This document shows, piece after piece, positions 45,651 to 58,708 of a stretch of DNA of 64,000 nt. Position 1 is the first letter of the stretch; the number at the start of each line of letters is the position of its first letter. A program made the position numbers and the translations under genes. This DNA is from Miscanthus floridulus (Eukaryota > Streptophyta > Magnoliopsida > Poales > Poaceae), in assembly GCF_019320115.1 (NCBI RefSeq), contig NC_089581.1:14127925-14191924 (forward strand), given 5' to 3'. The notes beneath the pieces were generated by a model that was not told the origin of the DNA, did no database searches, and was given only the letters and a program-made list of their open reading frames with translations.

Positions 45651-48600
45651 TGTTGCAGAACCGACCAATTTATAAGAGTACAAGTACAATGGCAGTTCAC
45701 AAGCGGTCGCACTGTCATACTTGAACCCATATAAACCCGGTAGTCCGTCGAGTACCATGACGGGTCTCGATAAACGATTTACAACAACCAAGATCGTACA
45801 TGATTCAACATACATGCCACATATTACATAAAGTTCATAGATACATTTTCATCATCAGAGTACGAATAAAAGTTATTACAAACCGAGTTTGATAGATAAA
45901 GCGGAAGCAATTAAATTTGAAAATAAAGTTTCCAACATAGTTTGATACAGTGCCAAGTAGGATCACGGTCCACAAAAGCAAAGATAGGGATTAATAAAGA
46001 AGCCTGCCCAAGGCTTACTCCTCATCCACAGCGGGATAGAAGCAACTCTTCCAATAACCATGATACATAGTGCCATCTGCAATAATAGGAAATAAAACCC
46101 TGAGTACCTAGACTTACCCATCATAAACCAGAAATAAATCGACTCCATGGATTATGCAAGGCTGTATAAGTGGAGATAGCTTGACAACATTTTGCATAAA
46201 AGCAATTGACTTAGTTGTACAATTATGATTCATTTATCAAGTTAATTATAACTATTCATCTCTAGATTACCAGCTATCCTGTGCCAAACATGTGGTATCT
46301 CAATTTAAAAGCATACAATAGTAACCATAGCAGGTATTGTAATTTCATATTCATTTGAACCATCATGTTCCATAACACAGTTACTATGATGTTGGGACTA
46401 GCCAAGTTTCTCACTATCCGGGAGAGATAGCGATTTGAATCGATTTCAACTAGCTAGGAATTTATTCCTAACACAAACCCAGGCATACCACGCGAAGGCA
46501 GCCTTAGGTCACCTTTGGTACAACTCAGGTCCACATTTCGTGGGTCCGTACCGCGCCGCACAATCTGGGACACCAGATGCCAGGACATTCAGGCCTAGCC
46601 TACCCTTGGGCTCAGTCTGATCGCCCCCCGCAAGGAGCGCACAATAGAACGAGTCCTGGCCTGAGTTGAACTACTCAGCTTCACGGTCAGAACAAGTTAT
46701 CCGGCCAGCTAAGTGATAGGCATGTGTTCAATCTTATTAGAAATGCCAACAACAGTACGGTCCTTAATCGGCTCAGACGGAATCACATGAGTCAACCTAC
46801 GCATAGACTTCGCCCGGCCTCGATTTTCTTTTACCCCATGGTTTTGTTCCACGATAGCAAATATAGCCAACCGTGCTCCGGTATCCACCTATATCTCGCA
46901 GGTGACAGGACATCACCCGACTTCTACCGGTCTAAGCATGGCTAAGCATATGTTCGATCCTAGACCTATACCGGTTAAAGGTGTAATATTTGGACAAGGA
47001 ATTTATATGCATCAAGTGGTTCCATTCAACTCTTATAACCTAATGCATCAATCATAAGTACTTAAGTAATAATTTGTAAAATACTATGAGACTTAGAATG
47101 CTCTGGGGCTTGCCTCGCAGAAAGGAAGTGGGGCGGTGGTCAGGACACTCCAGAAGCTCTTTAGGATTCTGCTCCATGCCTTCGGGAGCTGCGACTTGAG
47201 GATTCTCCTGCTGGTCCCCTTCCTCTATCTCGTCGAATTCCATCAATGTTATTTCTTCCTCTGATCCTAGATGCATGAATATGGCATAAGATATTGTGAA
47301 TGCATATGTGTTAACAAGTGCATCATGTTCTACTGAGTAGGTGCATATCTCTTCTTGATTATGCAATTAACTACTTTAACAATTCATCAACTATTTCACA
47401 ACAGCAGCTACTTGTTTTACTCATAACTAGAGTTCTAATTATTCAAATGCAGTGATCCTAGACTTTCTGGAAAGCTTATAAAATTATCTACAACTCTTAT
47501 TTAATTCACAAAAGCTAAATCACAACTCATCTTAGGCAAAACAGACAATCATATCAGTGCTGTCCAGAAATTCCAAAGAGCAAGCAAATTCAGAAAAGCT
47601 AACTTTAAACAGCTGTAACTCCTGAACCGTTTGACCTAAGGTCCTAAAATTTTAACATAAGACATATGATGAAGTTATCTACCACTTTGTTATTAACCAT
47701 TTTTACAGCAAACATCATTTTTATCATGCAACTTGTCAAACTACAGAATCTCTTCGGAAGCTCTTCCAATTCGCATTATAAAGTAACAATACTTCTACCT
47801 CATGTAATCACTCAAAGTTTGACAACACAAAGTTTACCAACAGTTTAAGCATACCAATTACACTCAAACAAACATAATGGTGAAGCTAAAACTATTTATT
47901 TAAATGCCTTTATTATTTTACTTAGATACATAGGTTAAATAATAAACATATACCATATGTACTTCATAAATTCTCAAAAATTTATAGTGCCTTATTAATG
48001 CTACAAAAGACTACTGTAAAAGTTTCATGCCATTTTATTTAGTAAAACACTCTATACAAAAAAACAAAGCATAAAGGCTTAAAATAGCATAAATAGAAAA
48101 CCCTAGTGAAAAGTGTCAAGCAACATATTTCCTATTTTTCTTATCATCCTTATGGTACTAGGATAACCTCCAACAAATTTCATGAATATTGGATTCCTAA
48201 ATAATTTATAAAAATTCATACAAGGATCTCCTAATTATTAAAGTAAAATTTATAACTACAAATCTACTCATGCACTGACCCTGCAATTTTTACCAGAGCT
48301 CATACATGACAAGAATAGCTTACCACAAAAATTTCATAATTTTTGGAGCACAGGAACTCTAGATATAAAATAAACAAATTTGCATGCATTCAAAAACACA
48401 TTTCAAACTTCCATTTAAATCTTCCAAAATTTCTACTGTAAGTGTCAAGATCATATTTTTCCTAAATACTACACTTCCTATGAAACACTACCAAATTTAT
48501 TTCACCATTTTTGAAGCTACCAAATTGGAGATCTAAAAATTACAAAACACACTCAAATCTAGAATATTTGAACTAGCTTTATAATATAGAGTCGCTGACA

Positions 48601-50215
48601 GTAGGGACCCATTGGTCAGTAGGGCCCGCCTGTCATCGACGCAAAACAAGGGACGACGCTTGCTACGGCGCTGGAGCGGTCGGAGCTCATCGCTGGTGAG
48701 TTCACCGGTGGTGGCATCTTCACAACATGACCTACTCGACCGGGCGCATATGTGGGGCTAGCTAGGCGGGCTGATCACCAGCACAAAGGGCGACGACGTC
48801 GGCCATGGCAGCATGGCGGCACTGCACTGCATGTGCCGGTCGTCTCTGGCTACGGTGAAGCTAAACAAGGTGAGCAACAGGACCACGGTGACCCTGACAC
48901 TATGTCACAATGACCCAGACGGCCGGAGATGCTTCGACGAAGCACGACCACGGCAGCAGCCATGGCGGAGCTCCGACGAAGGCAAACCCGCAACGGCGCA
49001 AAGCTAAACGCGGCTTACCAAAGGCAAAATCGTAGGCGCCGCAAGGTGGAAATGGTGGGGAAGGTGGAGGCGTAGCTGCGAGCACGACCGATTGGCGAAT
49101 GGAACGGCAGTGAGCGCAGGCGAGCTCGGCGGAGGTCAGGTGCTCGGCTACAATGGCGGAGAGTGGTGCTGCTGTGGGCAGGGAAGGAGGAAGCCAGAAA
49201 TGTGAAATGGTGTGCTGGGCGGGAGCGGGCGGTGCTGGGGGTGATAATGGCCTGCTCTGGCTCGGCGCGGCCTGGCTGTTCAGAGCAACAGCGACGCGCG
49301 GCTATTCTTTGCATCCACGCAGCGGCCAGTGCCTGATGGCCGGTCGTCCACCGAAACCGATTCAGCTCGTTAGTTAATCCCAAAGCCAAGCCTGACAGCG
49401 AGTTTACACGGTGATGTATTTACTAATCCGTGGCTCCAACGTGCAAACACTCTAAACCAAAATGGTAGACCTATGTACCAGCTACAATTCTTGTTCAAAG
49501 AGCTTGTGCCAATTGCCAACCGAACCTGAGTTATCGTCCCAAAGATCAGCCTATCAGGCTGTCAGTTGATAGGACTTAGAAAAATTTGTATAAGTCTTGA
49601 AATGTTGATTTTACTGATTTTTGTGATCCCAATTCAAGCATGTTAGGAGCTAAATCAGTTAATGACCCAAAAATAAAAGTTGTTCCTTATATCAAATACT
49701 ACAACTTTGCTTTAGTGACCACCTCCATGCAAGGTCTCTAACACCTAGTTCAAACTTGGTCAAACATGTCACATTTAAAAGATGATACACTTCAAACTAT
49801 GGCTTAATGACCTATTTACCCCTAACCATAAATATCAAAGTTGTTCATAATGATACTCTAAACATGTTTAAGCAAATTGCAAGGTCATCCAATCATTTCA
49901 TGTATTAGTCACTCATAGTGCTATTTAGTTTAATCACATGAAATCTTAAGTGTTGGTTCATGCAAGGTGACTTCATGAACCATGTCCTATTTGCTAACCT
50001 ATGTGTTGCTACATGTTGTTGTGATCCATATCAACTAATTACATGTATACACTCATGATCATTTGCATATGTACAAGAAAACATGCGATAACAAGCAAAT
50101 GTTGCAGATGTTTCAATCTAATGTTTCAATTGTAAATGCTTGTTTATGAATGCTTGATGCTCATGCTCATGCTATGCAAGTCAAGTTATGCAAGGCTAAC
50201 ACCCGAGGTGTTACA
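45651..50215 (-). repeat. 3' LTR of element E
   Basis: In minus sense it begins TGTAACACCTCGGGTGTTAG at 50215 and ends GGTCGGTTCTGCAACA at 45651. The TACTCAGGGTTTTATTTCC and GGCAAGCCCC stretches are shared in order with LTRs C and D. The region 48590-49390 is GC-rich with chance open frames. No gene is seen in these 4.6 kb. Confidence 0.82.
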
Positions 50216-50231
50216 ACCCCTCCCCCTTATA
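50216..50231 (-). other. Polypurine tract of element E
   Basis: The minus strand reads ATAAGGGGGAGGGGT immediately before the LTR start, the primer for plus-strand DNA synthesis in reverse transcription. Confidence 0.75.
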
Positions 50232-50444
50232 AAAATCTCATCCCGAGATTTGCAAGACCTACCATTCTTGGAAAAAGGTGGGATAAACTTCTCGTAAATA
50301 ATCTTCTCTTTCCCACGTAGCATCTTGTTCACTATGATTGTTCCACACCACCTTATAGAACTTAATAATCTTACTCCATATCACTCTTTCCATCTCCTCT
50401 AATACTCGAGTTGGCTTTTCCTCATAGGTCAAATCTGATTGAAG

Positions 50445-52937
50445 CTACACGTTGGTGGGTGCAATAGCTTCTTCAGGTACTCGAAGACATTTCTTCAACT
50501 GAGAAACATGGAAAACATCGAATATTGCACTCATCTCAGGTGGAAGTTGTAACTTATACGCAACATTTCCTTTCCATTCCAAAATCTTGTATGGCCCTAT
50601 ATATCTTGGTGAAAGCTTCTTTTTCATCCCAAATCTCTTCACCCCTTTCATGGGTGATACTTTCAAGTATACATAGTCACCCACTTCAAAAGTCAGTGGT
50701 CTTCTTCTTCTATTGGCATAACTCTTTTGTCTCGATTGAGCTACCTTCATATGCTGTTGGATGACACGTACTTGCTCTTCAGCTTCATTGACAAAGTCAA
50801 TACCAAAGTATCTCCTTTCACCGGGCTCAATCCAATTCAATAGAGTTCTACATTTTCTGCCATACAATGCTTCAAATGGAGCCATCTTGATACTCGCTTG
50901 ATAACTGTTGTTATAGGAGAACTCAACTAAAGGTAACCATTTCTCCCATGAACCTTTTGAAGATATAACACAAGCTCTAAGCAAATCTTCTAGGATTTGG
51001 TTCACTCGCTCCGTCTATCCTGAAGTTTGCGGATGGTACGCCGAACTTCTGATTAGCTTGGTTCCCAAAGCCTGGTGTAAGTGCTCCTAGAAACGAGCTA
51101 TGAACTGTGGTCCTTGTTCTGAGATTATAGTTCTAGGTACTCCATGTAGTCTCACGATCTAGGAAACATATATCTCATCGTATTTCCCAACTATATACCT
51201 TGTGTTCACAGGTATAAAGTGCGCTAACTTGGTGAGACGATCAACAATAACCCATATTGAATCATGACCTTGTGGTGTCATTGGAAGGCCTATGATAAAG
51301 TCCATGCTAATTTTCTCCCATTTCCAACTTGGAATAGGCAATGGCTGAAGTAATCCGGCAAATTTCATATGAACAGCTTTTACTCTACTGCAGTTATCGC
51401 ACCTAGCGACATAGGCTGCGATCTCTTTCTTCATCTTAGTCCACCAAAAATGGGTTTTCAAATCTTGATATATCTTACTACTACCCGGATGGATAGATAA
51501 TTTGGATGAGTGAGCTTCATCTAAAATTTGGTTCCTCAGCTCACGGTCTTTTGGTACCATAAGTCGGTCGTCAAACCATAATACACCTCTTTCGTCCAAT
51601 CTGAAATGCTTGGTCTCTTGCTCTTGCATTTTTCTCTTGATGTGACTTATTCCTACATCTGTCTGCTGCAGCTCTACGATTTTGCTCTCAAGTGAACAAC
51701 TAATCATGATATTGTGTAGTACCATAGTGTGTAACAAGTTGAATCCATCTTCCAATAATGCTTCTATAATGTTGCAATGAGACTTTCGACTAATTGCATC
51801 TGCTACTACATTAGCTTTTCCCGGATGGTAATGCACTTCTAAATTGTAGTCCTTAATGAATTCTAACCATCTTTGTTGTCTCATGTTCAGCTCTGGTTGG
51901 GTAAAGATATACTTGAGACTTTTGTGGTCAGTATATATATGACATACATTGCCCAATAAATAATGTCTCCATATCTTTAATGCATGAACAACTGCTGCAA
52001 GTTCCAAATCATGTGTAGGGTAGTTGACTTCATGCTTTCTCAATTGCTGAGAAGCATATGCAATAACTCTTCCTTCTTGCATAAGCACACATCCCAAACC
52101 TATTCCTAATGCATCACAAAATACATCAAAAGGCTTTTCAATGTCTGGTTGTGCTAGCACAGGTGCTGTAGTCAACATAGTTCTGAGGGTGTGAAAAGCT
52201 GCTTCACATTATGGTGTCCATTTGTACTTCTCATCTTTCTGAAGTAGTCTGGTCATAGGCTTAGCTATCTTTGAGAAATCTAGAATGAAACGACGATAAT
52301 ACCCTGCTAACCCTAGAAAACTCCAAACTTCATGAACCAAAGTTGGGGCTTTCCAATCCATGACCTCTTTTACTTTTGATGGGTATACAGAGATTCCATC
52401 CCTTGATAAGATGTGACCTAAGAAAGGTACTTTGCTTAACCAAAATTCACACGTGCTAAATTTTGCATATAGCTTATGCTCCCTTAATCTGCATAAAACA
52501 ATCCTCAGATGCACTTCATGATCTAACTCGTTTTCTAAATAAATCAATATATCGTCGATAAACATGACCACGAACTTGTCGAGCTCGGGCATGAATACCG
52601 AGTTCATCAGGTACATGAAGTAGGCTGGAGCATTTGTTAGTCCGAAAGATATAACCAAATACTCGTATAAGCCATACCTAGTAGAGAAAGTAGTTTTAGG
52701 TATGTCCTTCGGTGTGATCTTTATCTGATGATAGCCTGATCTCAAGTCAATTTTGGAGAATACCTTTGCCTTTGCTAGCTGATCGAACAAGATGTCAATG
52801 CGGGGCAATAGATATTTGTTCTTGATGGTCACATCATTGAGTGGTCTATAATCTACACACATTCTCAATGACTTGTCATTCTTTTTCACAAACAAGGCTA
52901 GACATCCCCACGGAGATGAGCTAGATTGGATAAGACC
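50445..52937 (-). pseudogene. Element E pol: reverse transcriptase, RNase H, integrase
   Basis: Read right to left: [11 protein letters not shown] and MCVDYRPLN (RT start), [23 protein letters not shown] and [10 protein letters not shown] (catalytic DD, near 52550-52570), [10 protein letters not shown]; then RNase H ([22 protein letters not shown]); then integrase with the zinc finger ([12 protein letters not shown] to CDNC), the core ([17 protein letters not shown]) and the C-terminal part ending VSQLKKCLRVPEEAIAPTNV at 50445. Damage: a TAA near 52206 between RT and RNase H, a TAG at 51015-51017 in the SGQTERVN stretch, another stop near 51157, and SEQGPQF (51100-51122) where the second integrase Asp is Glu. 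The RT start is separated from its upstream part by the inserted array. Confidence 0.88.
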
Positions 52938-54128
52938 TGATGAGGACATGGCACCTTCGGATACGAACAATGATTATAAGGTGTGCTCGTTCCTATATTT
53001 GCATAGTGGCTTTGGTTATAATTCACTTGGTTCCACATGTAGATGTCACTATTTGATTGTAGGTTTAAATGTGTTTAATAATGGAAGTTCATCAAAGTTG
53101 AACTTTTGGTTCGTCGACAGCCCAATAGTGCCTCATTGGGAAGGCCATAACTCATCCATCCAGAGTGCGATCGAGGTCAATGAGCACTTGATGGAAAGAT
53201 TGTTTGATAATCTTTCAAATAGATCTAGTTCCATCTCAATATCACGTCGGCAAGGCCTCCAAATCACCAATATATTCTGTCGCTATTTCTGCTAGGAGCT
53301 ACACTGTCGTTATGGATTTGTTATTCATCCTTGGGACCCTGGCCCAAGTGGGAGCACACCCCAAGGACTTGGAGAACCCACCAAGAAAGCCCTTGGATGT
53401 CCTCCTCCTTGACCACCACCTTAGGAGGCCAGCAAGGACATCTAAGCCAAGCCAGAGGCCCAGTCCAATCTGAGTTTGAGTCTGCCTCGGCCGTCAGGAC
53501 CAGTCTGCAATAAAATGGACACCTAGGACGCATCCAGACTCCGTTTTCGATGATCCAGATATGGATGGAAAGATAATTTGATAAGGAAACCAATCCAAGT
53601 GGTTTCACATCAAAATCTCTTCGGAATCAACAGGAATCGTCAAAACAAGTCAGCATCCAAAATCTGCTAGGGTGCTGCGACACCTTCTTTTGGTCCGTTG
53701 GATCGTGTATCGTGTTTGGGCCCATTAGGGGCCGTGTCCAGGGTAGGTGACAACCCTAAGACCTTTATAATCATATGCCGCTGCCATCATTAGGTTTTGG
53801 GTTTTGTTTTAGATCAATCTGTTATTGAACAGTCGCCGTTATCGGTTTGCAAGACCCCAACTTCGAGTGCTTAATCATTCATCTGCAATTGTCACTTAAT
53901 TGAGTTGCTTTTTATCTTGTTCTTGCTTGTGTTCTTCAATTTGTAGCAGGGATTAGCCTTCTTGGTGAGGTCAACCGGATTGTGACATGATTGATAACCA
54001 GAGGAGACATGGTGCTAAGGTTGCAGGGTTCGGGTCTTTGTGATCTAAAACCGGATCGGTGTGTCGCTCTCCGAACAAATCGTTGTTTATCTTGAACCTG
54101 ATGGAAGATCGGGATCCCCGTCCCATTA
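52938..54128 (+). repeat. LTR1 of the gag-only array
   Basis: Begins TGATGAGGACATGGCACC and ends GATCCCCGTCCCATTA, with imperfect inverted termini TGATGAGGAC/GTCCCATTA. It differs from LTR2 and LTR3 by scattered substitutions (for example GTTTAATAATGG against GTTTCATAATGG). An open frame through its first 360 bases is shared by all four LTRs. Confidence 0.88.
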
Positions 54129-54130
54129 AG

Positions 54131-54143
54131 TGGTAATCAGAGC
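54131..54143 (+). other. Primer-binding site of gag-only copy 1
   Basis: TGGTAATCAGAGC, two bases after LTR1. It resembles the initiator tRNA-Met site TGGTATCAGAGC with one extra A. The same sequence follows LTR2 at 57587-57599. Confidence 0.7.
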
Positions 54144-55251
54144 TTCAGGTATACCGTCAAGTTCACATCTTACCCTTAGTTCGAGTGTTTTCGCATTTAT
54201 CCCATAGTCCAATGCCATATTTGTTTCCTACCCTATAACCATCCGCGCCATAGCCTTTGCATGATTCAGTTTCAGAGTCCGCTTTGTTGAGTTTATGTCC
54301 TAGGTCAAAGTCTTGTTGCTAGTTTAGATTGTGTTCTTTTCAAGTTTGTGTTGATACCTCCACCCGCCGCTATTCCGTATCACCATCGGTTTGCATCTTG
54401 TGTCCACTAAATCCCTGATTTGAGCAGCTTCCTTAAAATAGTCATAACTTTTGCATCCGAACTCGAAACGGGACAAATTTTATATCTACAGAGAATGACA
54501 GAAAATTTTAGATCTATTTCATCCCAGCATAGCTGGGTTCACAAAAATTAGATTTGCGAAATTCGATTAGGAAAATTTAGTTTCTGGGCCCATAAGTTTT
54601 GGTATGCTTTTTAGAGCACAGTCCTAATTTTCTATAGGCCACATCTTTTATTCAATTGAGCTCAAATTTTTTGTGGTTTATTCTTGTGTGCCCCTTGCTG
54701 AGAAAAAAAATATCAAAAGAGCAAAAGCAAGAAAAAAAGATTAGACAAAAAAAATAAAAGAAAAAAAATAGTAAAAGAGAATAGAAGATATCGAAAAGGA
54801 GCACATAAGGAGCACTCAATAGCTCTATTGTTTGTGGTACCTTTTGCCTTGTTCATATCCGTTGCTACCTTTAATACTTGTTTTCTTTCATCCTTGTTTC
54901 CTCTCTTGTTTATCAAAACTGATGATAGGAACACGTATAGGCCAGCAACTAGGACAAGTGCTCTGGACATTTATTCAATATTGCTGTCTGTCACTGACTT
55001 GTGTGCCACATATATATATTTGTTCTTTTTTGTGCCTCCCAAGCTCCACATATACTTCAGATCGGTACAGAAAAAGACCCTTGCAATCTCGGTACCACTG
55101 CCTCATAGGTATCATGAACCAGCCACCGGTTGTACCGCCACTGCATACATTGGTAAGAACTTTGTAAGAGCTTGGTAAGACGCTTCCACTTGTTGTGAAA
55201 AGTGACACCACTGCAACCACGTAGTCATTTGGTAGGGATAACTTTCACCGT

Positions 55252-56880
55252 TTGTTCCTTGTTTTTGTGTTTACAATGACAGGTTGTTCGTATCCACCGA
55301 CTTATGATGGCATAGGTGCTGATGAGTACATGGAGTGGGAAATTGCCATCGATAACATATTTACTACTCGCTTTATGTGTCCAAGGAGGAAGGTAAAAAA
55401 TGCAGTTAGTGTTTTGCGACATTCTGCTTTATCTTGGTGGGAGTCTTTAGATCCTTCTAATAAGCCTCAAACTTGGAATGATATGAAACTTCTTATGCGA
55501 GAAACCTTTGTTAATCCACCTCCTGTTTTGACTTCATATGATGAGGTGCACCATTTAGAGGAAGAGTCTGTTGTTATTCCTCCTACTATGCCTAACCTTT
55601 TGCAAGACAATGTAGAAAAGAGCAAGGATGACGTGATAGAAAATGAGAAGCTCACAGCCTCATGTGAAAATTCAGAACCATCAACTATTACCCCTACTGA
55701 ACATGAGAGCAAAGGTAATGTCCATGATGCTAAACTCATAGAAGGTGAGAGTTCTCTTGATGTGCTGAATTTTTCCACCAATCATGCTATGATAGAGCAA
55801 ATTTTAGTGGAGCATTCGCTTAATTTACCTTTGTCACAAGATGATTTGCTTGATGTTTCTTATGACGAAGATGACTTGCATGATGATATTTATGTTATAC
55901 CCATGCAATCATTGAAGAATGATCATGCTATATGTGTGCTAAAAATAAGCACTTGTGCTGAAAATAGACTTGTTATTCATAATGCTAGTGAAGTTGATGA
56001 GCTAAAATTGTTGTCTTCTTTAAATACTTTGGGTTACATTAAATTTGATGTTCTATGTAATCTTTGTTCTTTAGAGGAGAAACTTTATGCATATGCTGAT
56101 TTGCCATGGTTCTCTAGACATACATATCATTTTATTGGAAAATATAATTGTAAAGGAGAGTATATGGTGCATCGTGTCTATATTTTTTCAAATCTGAAAT
56201 CTCCTTATATTGTGCAAAAGTATGATCAACCAAAGGATTGTAATTGCTATAATCTTGTCATGTCAAGTTCCCCTAGTTTTGTTATAAAGAAACATGTTAA
56301 ATTTCAAGAAGGGGAGCAATGTTGGCTACTACCGACAACTTGTCCACCAGCTAAGCTCAAACCGAGGACGGTTTGTTGTCAAGAAGGGGAGGATGATGAG
56401 GACATGGCACCTTCGGATACGAACAATGATTATAAGGTGCGCTCGTTCCTACATTTGCATAGTGGCTTTGGTTATAATTCACTTGGTTCCATATGTACAT
56501 GTCACTATTTGATTGTAGGTTCAAATGTGTTTCATAATGGAAGTTCATCAAAGTTGAACTTTCAGTTCGTCGGCAGCCCGATAGTGCCTCATTGGGAAGG
56601 CCATAACTCATCCATCCGGAGTGCGATCGAGGTCAATGAGCACTTGATGGAAAGCTTGTTTGATAAGATTTCAAATAGATCTAGTTCCATCTCAATATCA
56701 CATCGGCAAGGCCTCCAAATCACCAATATATTCTATCGCTATTTCTGCTGGGAGCTACACTGTCGTTATGGGCTTGTTATTCATCCTTGGGACCCTAGCC
56801 CAAGTGGGAGCATACCCCAAGGACTTGGAGAACCCACCAAGAAAGCCCTTGGACTTCCTCCTCCTTGGCCACCACCTTAG
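55252..56880 (+). CDS. Gag-like protein of gag-only copy 1, frame running into LTR2
   Basis: An uninterrupted frame of 542 codons; an internal ATG at 55276 (MTGCSYPPTYDG) may be the true start. Residues about 10-85 resemble the Ty3/gypsy gag core (YMEWEIAIDNIF, KNAVSVLRHSALSWWESLDP). The rest is acidic with a Cys-containing region (CNCYNL, CWLLPTTCPPAKL) and matches no domain I know; there is no classical CCHC knuckle. The frame passes through the polypurine tract at about 56383-56393 and continues 162 codons inside LTR2 before its stop. Probably packaged with proteins of an autonomous partner. The neighbouring copy at 58709 has the same frame broken. Confidence 0.72.
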   Translation: MFLVFVFTMTGCSYPPTYDGIGADEYMEWEIAIDNIFTTRFMCPRRKVKNAVSVLRHSALSWWESLDPSNKPQTWNDMKLLMRETFVNPPPVLTSYDEVHHLEEESVVIPPTMPNLLQDNVEKSKDDVIENEKLTASCENSEPSTITPTEHESKGNVHDAKLIEGESSLDVLNFSTNHAMIEQILVEHSLNLPLSQDDLLDVSYDEDDLHDDIYVIPMQSLKNDHAICVLKISTCAENRLVIHNASEVDELKLLSSLNTLGYIKFDVLCNLCSLEEKLYAYADLPWFSRHTYHFIGKYNCKGEYMVHRVYIFSNLKSPYIVQKYDQPKDCNCYNLVMSSSPSFVIKKHVKFQEGEQCWLLPTTCPPAKLKPRTVCCQEGEDDEDMAPSDTNNDYKVRSFLHLHSGFGYNSLGSICTCHYLIVGSNVFHNGSSSKLNFQFVGSPIVPHWEGHNSSIRSAIEVNEHLMESLFDKISNRSSSISISHRQGLQITNIFYRYFCWELHCRYGLVIHPWDPSPSGSIPQGLGEPTKKALGLPPPWPPP

Positions 56881-57584
56881 GAGGCCAGCAAGGACGTCTA
56901 AGCCAAGCCAGAGGCCCAATCCAATCCGAGTTCGAGTCTGCCTCGGCCGTCAGGACTAGTCTACAATAAAATGGACGCCTAGGACGTATCCGGACTCTGT
57001 TTTCAATGATCCATATATGGATGAAAATATAATTTAATAAGGAAACCAATCCAAGTGGTTTCACATCAAAATCTCTTCGGAATCAACAGGAATCATCAAA
57101 ACAAGTCAGCATCAAGAATCTGCTAGGGTGCTGCGACACCTTCTTTTGGTCTGTTGGACCGTGTATCGTGTTTGGGCCCATTAGGGGCCATGTCCAGGGT
57201 AGGCGATGACCCTAAGACCTTTATAATCATATGCCACCACCGTCATTAGGTTTTGAGTTTTGTTTTAGATCAATCTGTCATTGAACAGTCACCGTTATCG
57301 GTTTGCAAGACCCCAACTTCGAGTGCTTAATCATTCATCTGCAATTGTCACTTAATTGAGTTGCTTTTTATCTTGTTCTTGCTTGTGTTCTTCGATTCGC
57401 AGCAGGGATTAGCCTTCTTTGCGAGGTCAACTAGATTGTGACACGGTTGATAACCAGAGGAGACATGGTGCTAAGGTTGCAGGGTTCGGGTCTTTGTGAT
57501 CTAAAACCGGATCGGTGTGTCGCTCTCCGAACAAATCGTTGTTTATCTTGAACCTGATGGAAGATCGGGATCCCCGTCCCATTA
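56394..57584 (+). repeat. LTR2 of the gag-only array
   Basis: 1191 bases, TGATGAGGACATGGCACC to CCGTCCCATTA, shared between interior 1 on its left and interior 2 on its right. It contains the last 162 codons of the copy 1 frame. Confidence 0.88.
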
Positions 57585-58708
57585 AGTGGTAATCAGAGCT
57601 TCAGGTATACCGTCAAGTTCGCATCTTACCCTTAGTTCGAGTGTTTTCGCATTTATCCCATAGTCCAATGCCATATTTGTTTCCTACCCTATAACCATCC
57701 GCGCCATAGCCTTTGCATGATTCAGTTTCAGAGTCCGCTTTGTTGAGTTTATGTCCTAGGTCAAAGTCTTGTTGCTAGTTTAGATTGTGTTCTTTTCTAG
57801 TTTGTGTTGATACCTCCACCCGTCGCTATTCCGTATCACCATCGGTTTACATCTTGTGTCCACTAAATTCCTGATTCGAGCAGCTTCCTTAAAACAGTCA
57901 TAACTTTTGCATCCGAACTCGAAACGGAACAAATTTTATATCTAAGGAGAACGCCAGAAAATTTTAGATCTATTTCATCCCAGCATAGCTGGGTTCGCAA
58001 AAATTAGATTTGTGAAATTCGATTAGGAAAATTTAGTTTCTAGGCCCACAAGTTTTGGTATGCTTTTTAGAGCACAGTCCTAATTTTCTATAGGCCACAT
58101 CTTTTATTCAATTGAGCTCAAATTTTTTGTGGTTTATTCTTGTGTGCTCCTTGCTGAGAAAAAAAATATCAAAAGAGCAAAAGCAAGAAAAAAAAAGATT
58201 AGACAAAAAAAATAAAAGAAAAAAATAGTAAAAGAGAATATAAGATATCGAAAAGGAGCACATAAGGAGCACTCAATAGCTCTATTGTTTGTGGTACCTT
58301 TTGCCTTGTTCATATCCGTTGCTACCTTTAATACTTGTTTCCTTTCATCCTTATTTCCTCTCTTGTTTATCACAACTGGTGATAGGAACACGTATAGGCC
58401 AGCAACTAGGACAAGTGCTCTGGACATTTATTTAATATTGCTGTCTGTCACTGACTTGTGTGCCACATATATATATTTGTTCTTTTTCGTGCCTTCCAAG
58501 CTCCACATATACTTCAGATCGGTACAGAAAAAGACCCTTGCAATCTTGGTACCACTGCCTCACAGGTATCACGAACCAGCCATTGGTTGTACCGCCACTG
58601 CATGCGTTGGTAAGAACTTTGTAAGAGCTTGGTAAGACGCTTTCACTTGTTGTGAAAAGTGACACCACTGCAACCACATAGTCATTTGGTAGGGATAACT
58701 TTCACTGT

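Noticed and set aside
49015..49389. 124-codon minus-strand frame in the E LTR
   Set aside because: GC-rich chance frame in U3 of an LTR; no family resemblance.
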